Below are positions 1 to 7,752 of a stretch of 64,000 nt of DNA, one piece after another; position 1 is the first letter of the stretch, and each line of letters starts with the position of its first letter. The stretch spans positions 2,269,501 through 2,333,500 of the forward strand of contig NZ_CP015506.1 of NCBI RefSeq assembly GCF_000294775.2, given 5' to 3'. The notes beneath the pieces are model-generated. The model made no database searches. It was not told the origin of the DNA and saw nothing but the letters and a program-made list of their open reading frames with translations. This DNA is from Cytobacillus oceanisediminis 2691. Lineage in GTDB: Bacteria > Bacillota > Bacilli > Bacillales > Cytobacillaceae. A program made the position numbers and the translations under genes.

Positions 1-1
1 T

Positions 2-118
2 TTCACTTCCGATAATTTTTCTGTAAACGAAACGTGTTCTGGAGTGAGACTGCCTGATACAAATTTTATAAATCATACCAACTCTACTTCAAGAAAAATA
101 TTAACGTCAAAACTGTAA
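2..118 (+). CDS. possible C-terminal end of a gene entering from the left
   Basis: An open frame runs from the window edge to a TAA at 116-118 and is followed 30 nt later by a good terminator, which fits the end of a gene. The 38 residues (ending RKILTSKL) show no motif I recognise. It could be chance. Confidence 0.25.
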   Translation, partial: FTSDNFSVNETCSGVRLPDTNFINHTNSTSRKILTSKL

Positions 119-148
119 ATCATAAGAGGGATTTGGTATTTACCTAAG

Positions 149-172
149 GAGTTGCTTGGCAACTCACTTTTT
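149..172 (+). terminator. rho-independent terminator
   Basis: A 7-bp stem GAGTTGC/GCAACTC with a 3-nt loop is followed by ACTTTTTT. It would end a transcript coming from the left edge. Between it and the next gene (173-356) I see no other feature. Confidence 0.6.
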
Positions 173-356
173 TATAGTGCTTTGTGAAGTGTTTCGCTTA
201 AACTACCGGGTGCTTCCCTTAAAGAACTGGCTGCTAAAAAATACAGCCTTTTTCTTATTTGACTAAGGGCATTATCTTTTATAATACAGCTGATAAATTA
301 TGGTATAAATAACTTTTACCAGGAGAAACTACAAAATAAAAGAAGGTGGGTTTATT

Positions 357-845
357 TTGTTAAGTAAAGTTGTACTTTGGACAATTTTAATTGCTCCATG
401 GTTCACATTATTCTTTTTAAAGAGAGAAGATATTAAGCGTTTTATGCCTGTTGCAATATTAGCTGCATTTCTAATGGTTCTCTATAACTTGATAGCTCAC
501 AATCAAAAACACTGGATAATTAAAGAATCAATTTTACCATGGTTAAAACCTTCCTTTGCTTCAGGTATACTAGGTGCTTTTTTAATTGTAACTATATGGA
601 TTTTTTACTTCACATATGGTAAGTTTTGGATTTACTTAGTGACTAATATTGTACTGGATTTTATGTTTGCAATTTTCCCTGTCCATTTTATCCTTCAGGA
701 AAAATTAAAAATTTATCAATTGATTAACATAACTCCTTGGGGTCGTCTTTGTATTTTCATCACACTATCAATTGTTATTTATGGTTACCATTATTGGCTC
801 GAGGAAGTGTTTAAGTCCACTTATAAGGATTCTGGCAGCTTATAA
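357..845 (+). CDS. multi-pass membrane protein, CBO0543-like
   Basis: This 162-residue protein is almost entirely hydrophobic, with four to five likely membrane spans (about residues 5-20, 32-48, 70-88, 92-112 and 130-147). The spacing and aromatic-rich helices resemble the small CBO0543-type integral membrane proteins of spore-formers, whose function is unknown. The start is TTG, set by AGAAGGTGGG ending 6 nt upstream. It stands alone; a weak hairpin with a T-run follows at 870-898. The family assignment is tentative. Confidence 0.65.
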   Translation: MLSKVVLWTILIAPWFTLFFLKREDIKRFMPVAILAAFLMVLYNLIAHNQKHWIIKESILPWLKPSFASGILGAFLIVTIWIFYFTYGKFWIYLVTNIVLDFMFAIFPVHFILQEKLKIYQLINITPWGRLCIFITLSIVIYGYHYWLEEVFKSTYKDSGSL

Positions 846-869
846 ACTATTCAAAACAAGGGAAAAGAT

Positions 870-898
870 TCAGCTGTCATTTCTGGCGGCTTTTTTTG
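870..898 (+). terminator. weak terminator after the membrane protein
   Basis: A 5-bp stem with one G-T pair, AGCTG/CGGCT, is followed by seven T. It is about 25 nt past the stop codon of the preceding gene. Confidence 0.4.
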
Positions 899-991
899 TT
901 CAACTAAAGGACAGATTTGAGAAAACGGTATTAAACAAAGGGGGTTCAATAAGGTTTTGCCTTATGGTTATAGGTTTCAATTATTAAGTGA

Positions 992-1195
992 TGTCCCTTA
1001 ACCGCTGCAATAGTAAAGAACTAACTTTCTAAAAGTGTAACTTCTGATTGAGGAACTAATTTTGTTTGGTAATCTTTCTTGATTTCACAGAAACCACTTT
1101 CATATATCCATAATACGGTATATGTGTCAGTTTTATAAACAACTTTGGCTCCTATACTAATGGTTATACCTCCTAGAATGCATGGTTAAGGGACA
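992..1195. repeat. 204-bp segment bounded by 12-bp perfect inverted repeats
   Basis: TGTCCCTTAACC at 992-1003 is mirrored by GGTTAAGGGACA at 1184-1195. The segment holds one small minus-strand frame. The geometry resembles a MITE or a degenerate mobile cassette, but I see no target-site duplication. Confidence 0.4.
1021..1161 (-). CDS. small hypothetical protein, possible ATT start
   Basis: A 46-residue frame lies wholly inside the inverted-repeat segment. The minus strand has AGGAGG seven bases before an ATT codon, and no ATG, GTG or TTG is correctly placed, so translation would need the rare ATT start. The protein is hydrophilic with one short aromatic stretch (VLWIYESG) and ends TLLES. 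I do not recognise it. The ribosome site is the main evidence. Confidence 0.4.
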   Translation of the reverse strand: MSIGAKVVYKTDTYTVLWIYESGFCEIKKDYQTKLVPQSEVTLLES

Positions 1196-1353
1196 ATTCT
1201 AAATTAGCATATTGTAGGATTTTATTTAAAGGGGAAATTTCCTCAACAAAAGAAAAAGCCCATTAAAGGGAAAAAAGGATGTGCTGAAAAAAACGATTAT
1301 CATGAAGGAGTTAATAAATCTATAAGCTTGACTAAATTTATAGGTGATTGCTT

Positions 1354-1479
1354 ATGAGCCTAATTATAAACATTGAAAAATTCCCTTATAGAGGGACCAG
1401 GTTGGAGCAAGCTTATCAGAGGAGCCGTATACATTTTATTTACTTTAAAGGAGATAGTGCTTTTGAAACAAAGGAGTAA
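1354..1479 (+). CDS. possible 41-residue small protein
   Basis: An ATG frame is preceded by AGGTGAT at 5-nt spacing and ends with TAA at 1477-1479. The predicted peptide (MSLIINIEKF...) is basic with no motif. A second overlapping frame on the same strand (TTG 1373 to 1495) is also open, so the region may simply be a gene remnant. Confidence 0.25.
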   Translation: MSLIINIEKFPYRGTRLEQAYQRSRIHFIYFKGDSAFETKE

Positions 1480-1555
1480 GGGAATTCCTAGTTAAGGCGT
1501 TACACAGAGAAAAGAGTATTAATGATTGTAAAACAATAAAAGTGACCATGGTTAG

Positions 1556-1708
1556 CTAATTCTTATTACGATTTGTATTTTTATTTATTCGACGTATAAG
1601 ATATTCAGTTTGCAATTGTCCTACTACTGCAGCAATAATAATATTCGCTATATTAAATATCGTTAGCCATTTAATTAGCATTCGGGTATCCTTAAACACA
1701 AAAATCAT
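1556..1708 (-). pseudogene. remnant or small membrane protein (second of a pair)
   Basis: A 50-residue minus-strand frame has one convincing hydrophobic helix (about residues 12-30) and a basic tail rich in Arg, Lys and Asn. There is no ribosome site at its ATG. The same frame is open further upstream without a start codon, so it looks like the end of a longer or decayed gene. It lies just downstream of another small membrane gene on the same strand. Confidence 0.35.
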
Positions 1709-1813
1709 GCCTTTCGCTAAAGAGGTTGTATTACTTTTTTGTTCCCAGACATTTAAAAATTATAATGTTCCTGCAAAGTTCGAAGAAGTTGTATTAATAA
1801 GCATCTTGTTTCA

Positions 1814-1939
1814 TTAATCTTTTCTTCCCGCTATATATACCAGGGTAGTAGCTATAGCCCAAGTAAAAAAAATTACTGTTGAAATAGCTAGTAAAAACCA
1901 GGGAGTGTTTAAAATATGTTGATCTATCCAATGAAGCAT
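1814..1939 (-). CDS. 41-residue single-span membrane protein
   Basis: The minus-strand frame starts at ATG 1939 with GAGGTGATATC immediately upstream, a good Bacillus ribosome site. Residues 14-36 form one hydrophobic helix; the tail GRKD is cytoplasmic by charge. Its stop overlaps an ATG that opens a decayed second frame, suggesting the two were once a small operon. The function is unknown. Confidence 0.5.
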   Translation of the reverse strand: MLHWIDQHILNTPWFLLAISTVIFFTWAIATTLVYIAGRKD

Positions 1940-2450
1940 GATATCACCTCATATTGCTAAGAGCAAGGGCTGAAACTTATTCAATATACAAGGAGAATAT
2001 ACAAAGCCCTTACTCCAGATATTATTATGCCCAGTGCTTGTGAAAATATCTAATTTAAAATACAAAAACACCCGCAGATTTGCAGCTACCCTGTGAATTG
2101 ATCTGTAGTATAGGTTCAAAATTGAATGAGGATGCGAGTAAGGAGCAGGGCTTAAGCGAGTAAACTGGAAAGCTTGCCTTATCTTTACTCTTTATTTTTA
2201 TCTTACCCAAAGAAAAGGGATTTAAGTATTTCAGATGGTCTTATTGATGTTTCATCCGTAACCAAACTTTGCACTAAGAAAAAGGACGTTTATCAATTAA
2301 TTGTGTGTATGTTAAAGATCAGCTGCCATATTTGGTGGCTGTTTATTATTTTACTAAAAAGGCAGGTTAGCGAAAAAAGGGATTATTTTAAAGAGAGGAG
2401 AATTATTTATTCTTGATGGATAGAAAAAATTCAATTTAAAGGGGAATAGA
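1940..2450. other. intergenic stretch without a supported gene
   Basis: About 500 bases with short open frames only. One 80-codon forward frame (2174-2416) has no ribosome site and an implausible composition, so I do not call it. The sequence is consistent with decayed genes. Confidence 0.4.
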
Positions 2451-2894
2451 ATGAATATTAGACCATATAAAGAGACAGATAAAGCTTTTCTTGTAAGTCT
2501 TTCAACACGGTTTGCGAAATTCGACCTTATGGCCGCGTGATCCTCAAAAAATGGAAGAGGCACAATTAAAAATAGCTGAAGAATCTCTTAACGATCCTTC
2601 ACTTTATACAGAGATCTTTGTGGCAGAGGAAGAGATAGGGATGATATATTAGGTTTCATAGAAGTAAAACCACATAAAGATTTTTTAAGCGGTATAGAAC
2701 AAGGAACCTAGTAGCCATTGCAGTTTCATCTAAAGGTGAAGGGAAGGGTATCGGTAAGAGCATAATGGAGAAGGCAGTAGTTGGGCTCAGCAAAAAGGAT
2801 ATCATCAACTCTTCCTGATGTCTTTGCCAAGAATGATCGTGCGGTAAATTTCTATAGGCATTTAAACTATGAAACTGAAGTACTAAAATGGTAA
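2451..2894 (+). pseudogene. GNAT-family acetyltransferase pseudogene
   Basis: After AAAGGGGAAT, an ATG opens a typical GNAT N-terminus (MNIRPYKETDKAFLVSLS). The frame breaks near 2538, and the reading can be followed only by changing frame about four times. Recognisable pieces follow in order: WPRDPQKMEEAQLKIAEE, FIEVKPHKDFLSG, the acetyl-CoA-binding region VAIAVSSKGEGKGIGKSIM, and DVFAKNDRAVNFYRHLNYE before a final TAA at 2892-2894. Residue order and spacing match the family, so this was a full-length acetyltransferase of about 145 residues now inactivated by several small indels. Confidence 0.85.
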
Positions 2895-3115
2895 AAGAGA
2901 TTTAATGCCTTGTACTAAAGAATTTTATTTCCAGAAATCGGTGCTAAATACAGGCTTCCATTCCGGTCAGCTTTTTTTATAAAAACTATAGGGCAGGTTT
3001 GTGGAACAAGGAATTCTAATAATAATTGTGAAATAGTAATAATTAACAATGTTTCGTTTTGCTTTTATACTGTTTTTTTCAAGGTCAATTATTTCCTAAA
3101 TAAGGAGGGGCTTTT

Positions 3116-3601
3116 TTGCAAATTTTTTTTAAATATAACTGGATGGTAAGAGAAGACTGGTATCGCTGGTGTGAAGAGTTAAGTGAAGAAGAACTCCAGC
3201 AAAACCGAACGGGTGGAATGGGAAGTATTTTGTATACACTTTTCCATATAGTTGATGTCGAATGGAGCTGGATACGGCTCTTACAAGGAAAAACCGACTT
3301 TCAAGAGAGTTTCGATGGTTATAAAAGTTTGAATAAGGTTCGAAAATTGGACGCTGAATTTCATTTAGAAGTAGAAAACTTTGTGAAAAATTGGGATGCC
3401 AGTATGGAAAATCGTATATTTTACGATACCTTACCAGATGGAAGAATAGTGACGGATACCTGGGGTGAGATTATGCGTCATACTATTGCTCATGAAATTC
3501 ACCATATAGGACAATTATCAATTTGGGCAAGGGATATTGGAATAAACCCTGTTTCTGCAAACCTTATTGGTCGGGGTCTTTCCTCTCATTCCTATAAATA
3601 G
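3116..3601 (+). CDS. DinB-family protein
   Basis: The 161-residue protein has the four-helix DinB/YfiT fold pattern. Likely metal ligands are H44 (in TLFHIVDVEWSW) and H126/H130 (in RHTIAHEIHHIGQ), the usual triad of this superfamily. Members include thiol-dependent transferases and stress-linked proteins; the substrate cannot be told. Start TTG 3116 is set by AAGGAGGGG just upstream. Monocistronic by spacing. Confidence 0.85.
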   Translation: MQIFFKYNWMVREDWYRWCEELSEEELQQNRTGGMGSILYTLFHIVDVEWSWIRLLQGKTDFQESFDGYKSLNKVRKLDAEFHLEVENFVKNWDASMENRIFYDTLPDGRIVTDTWGEIMRHTIAHEIHHIGQLSIWARDIGINPVSANLIGRGLSSHSYK

Positions 3602-3722
3602 TGCAAATAGAAAGCAATATAGCCGGTTTCTGTATATTCTGGGTGTGATAATTTAATTTACTTATTCTGCTGCTTATTCGGTTTTATGTAGATTATGAGT
3701 TTGTTAAGAAAGTAGCGAGTCG

Positions 3723-3830
3723 TTGAGTTCGGAAGCATTAACCGCTATTTTTGTTGAATACCATATTGAACAAACTTTTTTTATTGAGGAATATGAAGAA
3801 GAATTGTTGATTTTTATCTTCGAAATTTAA
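3723..3830 (+). pseudogene. possible gene remnant
   Basis: A 35-codon frame of coding-like, very acidic composition ends at TAA 3828-3830 (tail EEYEEELLIFIFEI). There is no ribosome site. It may be the tail of a decayed gene or chance. The stretch 3602-3852 otherwise holds nothing I can identify. Confidence 0.25.
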
Positions 3831-3852
3831 ATGATAAAAAAAGAGGTGCTTA

Positions 3853-4140
3853 ATGGATAATTTGTATGATGATAAATATCATCTGCATTTAGGTTATTAC
3901 CAGGATGATTGTGATTATGAGTCGATAGCATTTAAAAGAAAATCAGAGGATATATGGGATATATTCTTTGACTTTAAAGCGTATGGGATTAAAAATAATA
4001 CCCCAGAAAACGAATTAACACTAAACTCATACGGAACGAGAATTTTTTCAATACGCAATAAAGAAATTGATTATGATAGTGGGGTATACCAGTTTAAGCA
4101 ATGGTTATCCATTAATAAGATAATCTTAATTGTTGGTTAA
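3853..4140 (+). CDS. hypothetical acidic protein
   Basis: A 95-residue protein with AGAGGTG six bases before the ATG. It is rich in Asp and Tyr in the first third and has no membrane segment or signal peptide. No known motif was recognised. Size, acidity and the neighbouring remnants resemble small immunity-type proteins, but that is only a guess. Confidence 0.55.
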   Translation: MDNLYDDKYHLHLGYYQDDCDYESIAFKRKSEDIWDIFFDFKAYGIKNNTPENELTLNSYGTRIFSIRNKEIDYDSGVYQFKQWLSINKIILIVG

Positions 4141-4304
4141 TGAAGAAGATGACTGCTGCTGCGTTTTTTGTTGTTCTTACGGGGCAGTTTTATGAAAGGG
4201 CGAGTTTTGCTTTTTTATCCGACATAAACCTTGTCAAAAGGGCTGTCATTTCGGTGCAGGTTTTTTAAAAAGCAGTTCTAAACGGAACCCTTTACTCTAA
4301 GGAT
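4141..4304. other. T-rich spacer before the repeat array
   Basis: No gene seen. Several T-runs follow short GC stretches (for example CTGCTGCTGCG then TTTTTT near 4153-4170), which may act as weak terminators. Confidence 0.3.
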
Positions 4305-4741
4305 GGCGAAAAAGAAACCTCTCTCAAAAAATGAGAGCTAATCGAAATGAATAACGACGAAAAAGAAATCTCTACTCAAAAAATGGGAGCTAATCGAAGT
4401 GAATAACGACGAAAAAGAAACCTCTACTCAAAAAATGGGAGCTAATCGAAATGAATAACGACGAAAAAGAAACCTCTACTCAAAAAATGAGAGGTAATCG
4501 AAATGAATAACGACGAAAAAGAAATCTCTACTCAAAAAATGGGAGCTAATCGAAGTGAATAACGACGAAAAAGAAACCTCTACTCAAAAAATGGGAGCTA
4601 ATCGAAATGAATAACGACGAAAAAGAAATCTCTACTCAAAAAATGGGAGCTAATCGAAGTGAATAACGACAAAAAAGAAACCTCTACTCAAAAAATGAGA
4701 GCTAATCGAAATGAATAACGACGAAAAAGAAACCCCTCTTT
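4305..4741 (+). repeat. tandem array of 52-bp direct repeats (about 8.4 copies)
   Basis: The first unit (50 bp) starts near 4305; 52-bp units start at 4355, 4407, 4459, 4511, 4563, 4615 and 4667, and a partial one at 4719. Units differ by a few alternating substitutions (GGGAG or GAGAG, GAAATG or GAAGTG). Each holds a small palindrome around CTC-AAAAAAT-GAG. Each also carries an SD-like GGGAG or GAGAG 8 nt before an ATG or GTG that opens a 19-codon frame. That frame's stop overlaps the next unit's start by 8 bp (ATGAATAA). There are no unique spacers, so it is not CRISPR. Confidence 0.9.
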
Positions 4742-4893
4742 AATAACGGATGTTAATCAGAAAGATAATTTTGCCAAGTCCACTCTAAACCAACATCCTT
4801 AGACGATCCGGCAAACCCCAGAACATCATTTCTTTCTCCCCAACCTTCCCTATGCTATCATTAACCAATAGTCTATTCTGGGAGGATTTATCT

Positions 4894-5979
4894 TTGAAAA
4901 AGGACTTATTTGAAAAAGCAGCAGAATTTATAAAAATGTTTTATAGTGAACAGAATAGAAGTCCTGCTGAACTAAGCAACAGACTAAGGGAAATCGAATA
5001 TTCAATTGCAGAGCACGGAGTTTATGAACATACTTATGAAGAATTGGAATTTGGTGCCAAAGCTGCCTGGCGAAATAGCAATCGCTGTATAGGGAGACTG
5101 TTCTGGGATCATCTAAAAGTTTTGGATAAGCGGGAGGCGAAAGAAGCGGATGAAGTATTTTCTGCTCTGTTTGAACATATACAATTTGCCACTAACAATG
5201 GCAGGCTTCGTCCGGCCATCACCATCTTCTCTCCTGACACTTCCGAACAGAAAATCAGAATTTGGAACCATCAGCTAATCCGGTATGCTGGCTATGAGAC
5301 TGCGGATGGGATTATTGGCGATCCCCACTCCATCCCTTTTACTAAACAATGCGTGAAATTGGGCTGGGAGCCGAAGTACGGCAAATTTGATGTGCTGCCA
5401 TTAGTTGTTCAAATGTACAATCAGCAGCCCCGATTAAGGGAAATACCTGAAGAGCTGATTCTCGAAGTCGCGATTGTGCATCCAGAATATAATTGGTTCA
5501 GTGACCTCGGCTTGAAATGGTACGCAGTCCCGATGATATCGGATATGAAGCTGGAAATTGGGGGCATTTCCTACAAAGCAGCCCCTTTTAATGGCTGGTA
5601 TATGGGTACTGAAATTGGTGCGCGAAACCTGGCAGACGATTTTCGTTATGACGTGCTCCCGCAGATTGCCTCATTATTGGGGCTGGATACCAGGTCGCAT
5701 TCTTCGCTTTGGAAGGATCGGGCACTGGTGGAATTGAATGCAGCTGTATTGCATTCATTTAAAAAAGAAGGTGTCAGCATAGTAGACCATCATACTGCTG
5801 CACAGCAGTTCAAGAAATTTGAAGAAAACGAAAAGGGCCAGGGAAGGGATCTGACCGGTGACTGGACCTGGCTGATCCCGCCCGTATCCCCTGCAGCTAC
5901 ACACATTTTTCATAAACAGTATATTAATGAAGTAAAAACGCCTAATTACTTCTATCAGGATACTCCTTATCAAAAATGA
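4894..5979 (+). CDS. nos: nitric oxide synthase, oxygenase domain
   Basis: Bacterial NOS makes nitric oxide from L-arginine with haem and tetrahydrobiopterin/tetrahydrofolate, using cellular flavodoxin-type reductases; in bacilli it is linked to oxidative-stress tolerance. The haem-thiolate Cys is C65 in [15 protein letters not shown], and the arginine-binding Glu is E240 in [15 protein letters not shown]. The conserved C-terminal part with [11 protein letters not shown] and GDWTWLIPP is complete. I chose TTG 4894 (361 residues) because GGGAGG lies 8 nt upstream and the length fits B. subtilis Nos; an in-frame ATG at 4852 has no ribosome site. A terminator follows at once. Confidence 0.95.
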   Translation: MKKDLFEKAAEFIKMFYSEQNRSPAELSNRLREIEYSIAEHGVYEHTYEELEFGAKAAWRNSNRCIGRLFWDHLKVLDKREAKEADEVFSALFEHIQFATNNGRLRPAITIFSPDTSEQKIRIWNHQLIRYAGYETADGIIGDPHSIPFTKQCVKLGWEPKYGKFDVLPLVVQMYNQQPRLREIPEELILEVAIVHPEYNWFSDLGLKWYAVPMISDMKLEIGGISYKAAPFNGWYMGTEIGARNLADDFRYDVLPQIASLLGLDTRSHSSLWKDRALVELNAAVLHSFKKEGVSIVDHHTAAQQFKKFEENEKGQGRDLTGDWTWLIPPVSPAATHIFHKQYINEVKTPNYFYQDTPYQK

Positions 5980-6010
5980 AAGCCGGCATCAATCATGCTG
6001 GCTTTCTGCA
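5978..6010. terminator. bidirectional terminator between convergent genes
   Basis: The hairpin AAAGCCGGCAT/ATGCTGGCTTT has an ATTTTT tail on the minus strand and a weak TTTCT tail on the plus strand. It serves nos and the small convergent gene. Confidence 0.75.
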
Positions 6011-6014
6011 TTGG

Positions 6015-6170
6015 TTAATTCATCTCTTCATCACTGGTTCTCCGGTCTGTCTTCTCAGGAGGAATCTTGGAAAGCTGGTCCATAGGCTCCATCATAGATT
6101 CAAGAAGACTTCCTTTAACTTGATTCTGTTCATCCATATTATCCGGCTGAATAGTATCGCGGTTGTCCAT
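6015..6170 (-). CDS. 51-residue acidic hypothetical protein
   Basis: The minus-strand frame begins at ATG 6170 with GAGGTGAAGTG directly upstream, and ends at the shared terminator. The protein is hydrophilic, Met- and Glu-rich (SLLESMMEPMDQL) and lacks membrane or cysteine motifs. Small proteins of this kind are common in Bacillus; no function is known to me. The ribosome site and terminator support it as real. Confidence 0.6.
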   Translation of the reverse strand: MDNRDTIQPDNMDEQNQVKGSLLESMMEPMDQLSKIPPEKTDRRTSDEEMN

Positions 6171-6305
6171 CACTTCACCTCATTTTACTAATTTTTCATA
6201 GAATTTACTTCCCGCTTAATGATTATTCCAAAAACCGAGAAGTCATAGGTTAAATTCCCTTCCAATGGAAATAATGGAGGCTAAAAGATCTTTTGGAGAA
6301 AACGT

Positions 6306-7721
6306 ATGACAAATATATTATTGATTGCAACTCTGGCTATGATTTTTATATTATTTATCTTTTTAATTTTAATGTTGATCGGCTGGCGCTGGATCATGAA
6401 GCGGCTCGTTAAGCAGGCAGGGAAAATAATTATGACAGACAGCTACCAGGAAAATCTCATTGAGCTGATCCCTGGTTTCAAGCATATGGGCATTCAAAAT
6501 GCACTTGAAAATAACCTGCGAGCCGAAACGGGTGATGTCCTGCACCGCCCATTTGGCTCTTCGAAAAAATGGCCTCATTTCGATGAGATTACCTTTATTC
6601 CTGCACAGACTTCGCCCTTTCCGATTGACGGGGATGAAGATGTTGATGTGAAGGTGACAATCGGGCCAAAAGCGAAAAAACCAATGAAAATCAAAATACC
6701 CCTGATGATTAGTGGAATGGCCTATGGAATAGCATTGAGTGAGCAAGTGAAAATTGCGCTGGCAACAGCTGCCAAGAATACAGGTACGGCTGTCAATTCC
6801 GGTGAAGGAGGAATCCTTCCCGAAGAGCTTGAAAGTGCAGGAAAGTATATCCTTCAGTTCTCGAAAACCGAATGGGGGAAGGAAGAAAAAACCATCAAAC
6901 GTGCCGACATGATTGAAATTAAGCTGGGGCAGGGAGCTGTAATGGGGATGGGAGGAAACATATCTCCTGAAAATTTAACCGGCCGTGCAAGGGAAGTAAT
7001 GGGCTTAAAGGAAAATGAAACTGCGCATATAATGGAACACTTTTTTGATAAACAGACATTGAAGGATTTAAAGGAACTGGTGGATGAACTCCGCAGTATG
7101 ACCGGAGGTGTTCCAATTGGTGCAAAAATAGGGGCAGGAGGAAAAATAGAAGAAGACATTGACCATTTAATCGAAATGGGCGTTGATTTTATAGCAGTTG
7201 ATGGGGGCCAGGGAGCATCTGTCGGTGCGCCGCCTTTATTGTCAGATGATTTTGGGATTCCAACTTTACATGCTCTCATCCGTGCATCCAATCACCTTGA
7301 AAAACGAAAAAAGAAGGGGGAAATCAGCTTAATTGTATCAGGCGGCCTCTTCACACCAGGACACTTTTTAAAAGTCCTCGCTCTTGGCGCTGATGCTGTC
7401 TACCTTGGATCTGTTATGCTGTTTACTGTTTCCCATAAGCAGACTTTGAATTCGCTGCCTTTTGAACCGCCAACACAATCTGTGTGGAACGAAGGTAAAT
7501 TCAAGGATACCTTTAAAATCGAAGATGGGACAAAATCTGCAGAAAAGTTTTTAACCGCGAGCACGGAGGAAATCAAAATGGCTTTGCGAGCCATGGGGAA
7601 AAAGACTTTAAAAGAACTGTCCAAGAAAGATCTTGTGTCCTATGATGAGATGACGGCAAAAATGATCGGGATTCCATTTTCCTTTGAACCTTGGGAAGAC
7701 AAATCAAAGAAAACTGAATAA
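6306..7721 (+). CDS. membrane-anchored FMN-binding glutamate-synthase-family protein
   Basis: The 471-residue protein has an N-terminal membrane helix (about residues 4-28) followed by the FMN-binding (GltB central/TIM-barrel) domain of glutamate synthase. Visible family signatures are PLMISGMAYG, AVNSGEGGILPEE, EIKLGQGAVMGMGG, DFIAVDGGQGAS and GGLFTPGHFLKVLALGADAVYLG. It lacks the glutaminase and beta-subunit domains of true GOGAT, so it resembles the stand-alone YerD-type proteins of Bacillus, for which no reaction is proved. GGAG lies 8 nt before the ATG. Monocistronic, ended by a strong hairpin. Confidence 0.85.
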   Translation: MTNILLIATLAMIFILFIFLILMLIGWRWIMKRLVKQAGKIIMTDSYQENLIELIPGFKHMGIQNALENNLRAETGDVLHRPFGSSKKWPHFDEITFIPAQTSPFPIDGDEDVDVKVTIGPKAKKPMKIKIPLMISGMAYGIALSEQVKIALATAAKNTGTAVNSGEGGILPEELESAGKYILQFSKTEWGKEEKTIKRADMIEIKLGQGAVMGMGGNISPENLTGRAREVMGLKENETAHIMEHFFDKQTLKDLKELVDELRSMTGGVPIGAKIGAGGKIEEDIDHLIEMGVDFIAVDGGQGASVGAPPLLSDDFGIPTLHALIRASNHLEKRKKKGEISLIVSGGLFTPGHFLKVLALGADAVYLGSVMLFTVSHKQTLNSLPFEPPTQSVWNEGKFKDTFKIEDGTKSAEKFLTASTEEIKMALRAMGKKTLKELSKKDLVSYDEMTAKMIGIPFSFEPWEDKSKKTE

Positions 7722-7752
7722 CAGCCTGGCGCTTTTAGCCAGGCTGTTATTC
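7720..7752. terminator. bidirectional terminator
   Basis: An 11-bp perfect stem AACAGCCTGGC/GCCAGGCTGTT with a 7-nt loop lies between two convergent genes and overlaps both stop codons. Confidence 0.8.

Noticed and set aside
2174..2416. 80-codon forward frame
   Set aside because: No ribosome site, odd composition and no recognisable motif.
4305..4741. CRISPR array
   Set aside because: The repeats are head to tail with no unique spacers, and no cas genes are near.
4852..4893. longer N-terminus for nitric oxide synthase from ATG 4852
   Set aside because: No ribosome site there, while TTG 4894 has GGGAGG at 8 nt and gives the family length.
6369..7291. minus-strand open frames inside the glutamate-synthase-like gene
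   Set aside because: They are antisense shadows of a strongly conserved protein and have no ribosome sites.
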